Of a DNA stretch of 64,000 nucleotides, positions 59,959-64,000 are shown piece after piece. Origin of the DNA: Streptomyces sp. ISL-43 (GTDB lineage: Bacteria; Actinomycetota; Actinomycetes; Streptomycetales; Streptomycetaceae). Position 1 is the stretch's first letter. Each line of letters begins with the position of its first letter. The notes under the pieces are model-generated. The model was not told the origin of the DNA. It saw only the letters and a program-made list of their open reading frames with translations, and did not search any database. Made by a program: the position numbers and the translations under genes. The DNA lies in NCBI RefSeq assembly GCF_018614195.1, contig NZ_JAGGOT010000010.1, forward strand, positions 124,001 through 188,000. The letters are read 5' to 3'.

Positions 59959-60344
59959 CCCGGCGCCGTCCTCTCCCGAATCGAGGCTCCCCCACGGCGG
60001 TAGCGGCATATTCACCGCTGCCAGTTGAGGACGTTACGGAAGGCGGGCACAGTGCAACACCCCCGACGGGCCCAATCTTGAATGGCCCGAACGGACTATG
60101 GGTAAGCGGCAGATCACCCGACGGAGTGATCCTGCGACATGCCCGACCATTCCGGCGATTTGGGTGAAATCGGCGGGGCAACCTGATCACAGGAGGCGAG
60201 ATTCGGACATGCGTCCACCCCATTCGGGAAGGGTGAAAAACAAGCCGAGGGGTTGATGTCCCACCGCACTGCTGTGACAGTTGAGGACAGCTTAGGCCAA
60301 GGCATTCGCGCGTGTCCGGCGAATGAGAACGTAGGCTGCCCTCC
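59959..60344. promoter_or_regulatory. Divergent promoter region of wblA and the PBP gene
   Basis: 386 bp, locally less GC-rich than the flanking genes. wblA is known to have a long and heavily regulated upstream region in S. coelicolor. GTGATC elements occur at 60126 and in the opposite sense (GATCAC) near 60113 and 60185. No gene is supported inside it. Confidence 0.55.
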
Positions 60345-62618
60345 ATGGGAAAGAAGCGCTCGGGCGGCGGGCTCACGGGGCCACAGCAGGCCGCCAAGTT
60401 CCTCGGTGTGTCCGTTCTCTCCGGAGTTGTACTCGCGGGCATCGCGATCCCGGGCGCGGGCGCCCTGGGTCTCGCCGCCAAGGGAACGGTCGAGGGGTTC
60501 GATGAGATCCCGGCCAATCTCAAGACACCTCCACTGAGCCAGCGCACCACGATTCTGGACTCCGAGGGTGGCTTGATCGCCACGGTCTATTCACGCGACC
60601 GGCAGGTGGTCCCCCTCACGGCCATCTCCCCGTACATGCAGAAGGCAGTCGTCGCGATCGAGGACTCTCGTTTCTACGAGCACGGCGCGGTCGACCTCAA
60701 GGGCATTCTGCGCGCGGTCAACCGCAACGCCCAGGAGGGCGGCGCGGCGCAGGGTGCGTCGACGCTGACGCAGCAGTACGTGAAGAACGTGTTCGTCGAG
60801 GAGGCCGGCGACGACGAGACGAAGGTGCGCGAGGCCCAGGAGAAGAGCCTCGGGCGAAAGATCCGCGAGCTGAAGTACTCGATCCAGGTCGAGGAGGAGC
60901 TCGGGAAGAAGAAGATCCTCGAGAACTACCTCAACATCACCTACTTCGGCCAGCAGGCGTACGGAATCGAATCCGCCGCCCAGCGCTACTTCAGCAAGCC
61001 GGCCAGGGACCTGACCCTGGACGAGTCGGCGCTGCTGGCGGGCGTGGTGCAGTCGCCCAGCCGGTTCGACCCGGTGAACGACTCGCAGGAGGCGATGAAG
61101 CGCCGCAACGTGGTCCTTCAGCGCATGGCCGACATAAAGGATATTTCGCAGGCCGAGGCGGACGCGGCGAAGGCGAAGCCGGTCCAGCTGAAGGTGACCA
61201 AGCCGAAGAACGGCTGCATCACCGCCGTCAAGGGCGCGGGCTTCTACTGCGACTACGTGCGCAACACGTTCCTCGACGACACCGCCTTCGGCAAGACCCG
61301 TGAGGAACGGGCGAAGGTCTGGAACCAGGGCGGCCTGACGGTCCGTACGACCCTGGACCCGCAGTCGCAGGAATCGGTCAACGAGTCCATCAAGGACCAC
61401 GTCGACCAGGACGACAAGGTCGCGACGGCCGTCACCCTCGTGCAGCCCGGCACCGGCCGGGTCCTCGCCATGGGGCAGTCCAAGCCGTACGGCTTCGGCA
61501 AGAACGAGACCCAGATCAACTTCTCGGTGGACAAGAAGATGGGCGGCTCGAACTTCGGCTTCCCGACCGGCTCCACCTTCAAGGCGTTCGTCGCGGCCTC
61601 CGCCATCGAGCGCGGTCTGCCGCCGACGAAGATGTACAACGCGCCGTACGACATGGACTATCCGAGCCCCGTGCAGACCTGCGGCGTCAAGCCCTGGGTC
61701 AACACCGCCAGGGACCGGGTGGAGAACGAGACCGAGTCCGAGGTCGGCCCGTACGGGATGAAGGAGGCGATGGCCAAGTCGGTCAACACCTACTTCGTGG
61801 AGATGATCTCCGAGATGGGCCTGTGCCCCGTCACCGAGATGACCACCAAGCTCGGCGTGATCCCGGCCAACGGCACCAAGCTCCCCGAGGTCCCGGCCAT
61901 CGCGCTCGGCACCGAGGGCATGTCCCCGCTGACCATGGCCAACGCCTACGCCACCTTCGCCAACCGGGGCGTGTACTGCACCCCGGTCGCCATCGAGTCG
62001 ATCACCGACTCGCACGGCAAGGCGCTGACGGTGCCGAAGTCCAAGTGCGACCGCGCGATGTCGGAGAAGACCGCCGACACCATCAACACGCTGCTGCTCG
62101 GCGTGGTCGACTCCGGTACGGGCCAGCAGGCGGGTCTGACCGACCGCCAGAGCGCGGGCAAGACCGGTACCACCGACAGCCGCTACAACGCCTGGTTCGT
62201 CGGCTACACCCCGAACATGTCCGGCGCGACGTGGGTCGGCTCCGGCGGCTCCAAGCAGGTGTCGATGGAGAACATCACCATCGGCGGCCGGTACTACGAC
62301 AAGGTCTTCGGCGGCGGGCTGCCCGGCCCGATCTGGAAGCAGGCGGTCTCGGGCGCGCTCTCGGGCCGCGAGGCGCCGGGCTTCGCCACGGTGAACATCC
62401 CCGACACCCCGAGCCCTGCCGCCGGTGGCAGGCCCGCCACGGGCAAGCCCAGCAAGCCCGGCAAGCCGGGCCGCGACGGCAAGCCCGGCGACGGGCAGCC
62501 GGGCGGCCAGCAGACCGCCGGCGCCACGGGCGGAAACCCGGGCGGCACGGGCGGGACCGACGACCCGCTCGGCGGGATCAGCTTCCCGCCGGGGATCATC
62601 GGCGGCCGCGAGCGGTAG
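60345..62618 (+). CDS. Bifunctional penicillin-binding protein (PonA2-type)
   Basis: 757 residues. One N-terminal membrane anchor (about 18-45). Glycosyltransferase domain with Glu106 in AIEDSRFYEHGAVD, TLTQQYVKN and RKIRELKYS. Transpeptidase domain with Ser410-Thr-Phe-Lys413, an SVN motif in AKSVNTYF, and KTGTT near 605. C-terminal Gly/Pro/Lys-rich tail (GKPSKPGKPGRDGK), probably extracellular and disordered. It builds and cross-links peptidoglycan. Divergent from wblA, as ponA2 is from whiB4 in M. tuberculosis. The tail repeats are longer than usual. Confidence 0.94.
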   Translation: MGKKRSGGGLTGPQQAAKFLGVSVLSGVVLAGIAIPGAGALGLAAKGTVEGFDEIPANLKTPPLSQRTTILDSEGGLIATVYSRDRQVVPLTAISPYMQKAVVAIEDSRFYEHGAVDLKGILRAVNRNAQEGGAAQGASTLTQQYVKNVFVEEAGDDETKVREAQEKSLGRKIRELKYSIQVEEELGKKKILENYLNITYFGQQAYGIESAAQRYFSKPARDLTLDESALLAGVVQSPSRFDPVNDSQEAMKRRNVVLQRMADIKDISQAEADAAKAKPVQLKVTKPKNGCITAVKGAGFYCDYVRNTFLDDTAFGKTREERAKVWNQGGLTVRTTLDPQSQESVNESIKDHVDQDDKVATAVTLVQPGTGRVLAMGQSKPYGFGKNETQINFSVDKKMGGSNFGFPTGSTFKAFVAASAIERGLPPTKMYNAPYDMDYPSPVQTCGVKPWVNTARDRVENETESEVGPYGMKEAMAKSVNTYFVEMISEMGLCPVTEMTTKLGVIPANGTKLPEVPAIALGTEGMSPLTMANAYATFANRGVYCTPVAIESITDSHGKALTVPKSKCDRAMSEKTADTINTLLLGVVDSGTGQQAGLTDRQSAGKTGTTDSRYNAWFVGYTPNMSGATWVGSGGSKQVSMENITIGGRYYDKVFGGGLPGPIWKQAVSGALSGREAPGFATVNIPDTPSPAAGGRPATGKPSKPGKPGRDGKPGDGQPGGQQTAGATGGNPGGTGGTDDPLGGISFPPGIIGGRER

Positions 62619-62641
62619 CCGCGCCGCAGGAGCCGCGGACA

Positions 62642-62691
62642 GACATGAGGGAGGGCCTCCACCGGATCCGGTGGAGGCCCTCCCTCATGTC
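62642..62691. terminator. Perfect 50-bp palindrome, bidirectional terminator
   Basis: 25-bp arms match at every base with no loop, centred on GGATCC. It sits between the convergent PBP gene (ends 62618) and the YqeY gene (ends 62710). Confidence 0.85.
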
Positions 62692-62709
62692 CTGCTCGTT
62701 CACCGCCCG

Positions 62710-63171
62710 CTAGGACAGGTGCTTCTTGACCGCGGCGGCGACGCGCCCGCCCTCCGCCAGGCCGGCGACCTTCGGATTCACGATCTTCATCACGGCGCCC
62801 ATGGCCCGCGGCCCCTCGGCGCCCGCCGCCTTGGCCTCCTCGACGGCCTGCGCCACGATCGCGTCGAGCTCGGCGTCGCCGAGCTGCTTGGGGAGGTAGG
62901 TGTCGAGGAACTCGCCCTCGGCGGTCTCGCGCGCGGCCTGCTCGGGACGGCCACCCTGTGCGAAGGCGTCGGCGGCCTCACGGCGCTTCTTCGCCTCCTT
63001 GGCGATCACCTTGAGGACTTCCTCGTCGGAGAGCACACGGGCTTCCTTGCCCGCGACTTCCTGGTTGGTGATGGCGGAGAGGGTCAGGCGCAGCGTGGAC
63101 GAGTGCAGCTCGTTCCGTGCGCGGATGGCGGTGGTGAGGTCTTCCTGGAGCTTGGCCTTGAGCGTGGTCAT
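62710..63171 (-). CDS. GatB/YqeY domain protein
   Basis: 153 residues from ATG at 63171 (MTTLKAKLQEDL). YqeY fold: helical, with EVAGKEARVLSDEEVLKVI and FLDTYLPKQLGDAEL typical of the family. The C-terminal half is the domain shared with amidotransferase subunit B. The function of stand-alone YqeY proteins is not settled. Divergent from the metallophosphoesterase with 79 bp between. Confidence 0.92.
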   Translation of the reverse strand: MTTLKAKLQEDLTTAIRARNELHSSTLRLTLSAITNQEVAGKEARVLSDEEVLKVIAKEAKKRREAADAFAQGGRPEQAARETAEGEFLDTYLPKQLGDAELDAIVAQAVEEAKAAGAEGPRAMGAVMKIVNPKVAGLAEGGRVAAAVKKHLS

Positions 63172-63250
63172 GCCCCGAGTCTGCCAGGTGCGGGGCCTTC
63201 GACGCCCGTCCGTTTCCGGGTGTGCCCGCCGGGTCTGCGAACATGAGGGC

Positions 63251-64000
63251 ATGCGTGCGCGTTACGGAGTACCCCTGAAGGTCACCGCCGGGATCGCCGC
63301 GGCGGGGGCCGCCGGTCTGGCCTATGCCGCCGGTTTCGAGGCGCGGTCCTTCCGCCTGCGACGGGTCACGGTGCCGGTGCTCCCGCGGGGGACGCGCCCA
63401 CTGCGGGTCCTGCAGGTCTCGGACATCCACATGGTCGGCGGGCAGCGCAAGAAGCGCGCCTGGCTGCAGTCCCTGGCCGGGCTGCGCCCCGACCTCGTCG
63501 TGAACACGGGTGACAACCTCTCCGACACGGAGGGCGTGCCGGAGGTGCTCGACGCGCTCGGTCCGCTGATGTCCTTCCCCGGCGTGTACGTCTTCGGGTC
63601 GAACGACTACTACGGCCCCCGGCTGCGCAATCCCGGGCGCTACCTGATCGAGAAGACGCAGGGCCGGCACGGGCTGAACGGCAACGCGCCGGTCGTCGGC
63701 GCCGTCCACAACCCGTGGGAGGAGATGCGGGACGCCTTCGACGCGGCCGGCTGGCACAACCTCACCAACACCCGGGCCCGGCTCAAGCTCGACGGGCTGG
63801 AGCTCGCCTTCACCGGCCTGGACGATCCGCACATCAAGCGCGACCGCTACGAGCGCGTCGCGGGCGGGCCGGAGGCGGACGCGGACCTCTCGATGGCCGT
63901 GGTGCACGCCCCGTACCTGCGGGTCCTCGAGGCCTTCACCGCCGACCGGTACCCGCTGATCCTGGCCGGCCACACGCACGGCGGGCAGCTGTGCGTCCCC
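63251..64000 (+). CDS. Metallophosphoesterase, C-terminus outside window
   Basis: 250 codons are present; the gene continues right. An N-terminal hydrophobic segment (VTAGIAAAGAAGLAYAAGF) suggests a membrane anchor. Calcineurin-type motifs: SDIHM, NTGDNLSD, GSNDYY (an altered GNHD with Ser for Asn and Asn for His), AVVHAP and GHTHGGQL. It resembles YkuE/YaeI phosphoesterases. The altered third motif may change metal coordination, although GSND variants are common in this branch. Equivalent in place to Rv3683. Confidence 0.9.
   Translation, partial: MRARYGVPLKVTAGIAAAGAAGLAYAAGFEARSFRLRRVTVPVLPRGTRPLRVLQVSDIHMVGGQRKKRAWLQSLAGLRPDLVVNTGDNLSDTEGVPEVLDALGPLMSFPGVYVFGSNDYYGPRLRNPGRYLIEKTQGRHGLNGNAPVVGAVHNPWEEMRDAFDAAGWHNLTNTRARLKLDGLELAFTGLDDPHIKRDRYERVAGGPEADADLSMAVVHAPYLRVLEAFTADRYPLILAGHTHGGQLCVP

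Overview
The window is chromosomal DNA from a Streptomyces or very close actinomycete. It is uniformly high in GC, uses GTG and TTG starts often, and carries hallmark genes: bldG with its partner, wblA, a membrane-fused thymidylate kinase, and a topoisomerase I with a lysine-repeat tail. Gene order from about 11.3 kb onward matches, from memory, the S. coelicolor region around SCO3540-SCO3581. Much of it also parallels the M. tuberculosis block Rv3644c-Rv3683.

Layout. 1-3884 (minus): three genes of a four-gene SMC-type plasmid-defence operon (Wadjet-like, DUF2397/DUF2398/ATPase), with the ATPase cut by the window edge. 4231-11129: a 6.9-kb genomic island in the 3' end of a tRNA-Thr(CGT) gene, bounded by 43-bp direct repeats. 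It carries a VapBC-type toxin-antitoxin pair, a large 2OG-Fe(II) oxygenase and two proteins of unknown function, but no integrase. 11302-23061: a secreted S33-type peptidase, holB, tmk, topA and a methyltransferase. 23389-28123: a lipoprotein, proton-pumping pyrophosphatase hppA, and bldG with its anti-sigma partner. 28205-36018: a DECH helicase convergent with a seven-gene Tad/Flp-type operon. 36471-41143: HAD phosphatase, a degenerate Fic-like protein, a CooC-like ATPase and a deacetylase-like lipoprotein. 41378-49184: a SulP-carbonic anhydrase fusion, acsA, nhaA, a Holin-X-type membrane protein and an epoxide-hydrolase-like protein. 49652-57270: MarP-like protease, two NUDIX hydrolases, nth, crp, a nucleotidyltransferase, a metallo-beta-lactamase-fold hydrolase, RidA and a DUF4177 protein. 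57347-64000: a pair of ArsA/GET3-like ATPases, wblA, a bifunctional penicillin-binding protein, a YqeY protein and a metallophosphoesterase cut by the right edge.

Most of the window is conserved housekeeping and developmental DNA. The accessory part is the left 11 kb, where a defence-type operon sits next to a tRNA island. The points most worth a second look are the integrase-less island with its unusually long diverged flanking repeats, the uncharacterised island cargo, a Fic protein with its catalytic motif destroyed, the Cys/His-rich linker in the SulP-carbonic anhydrase fusion, the asymmetric ATPase pair, and several unexplained repeats and palindromes between genes.
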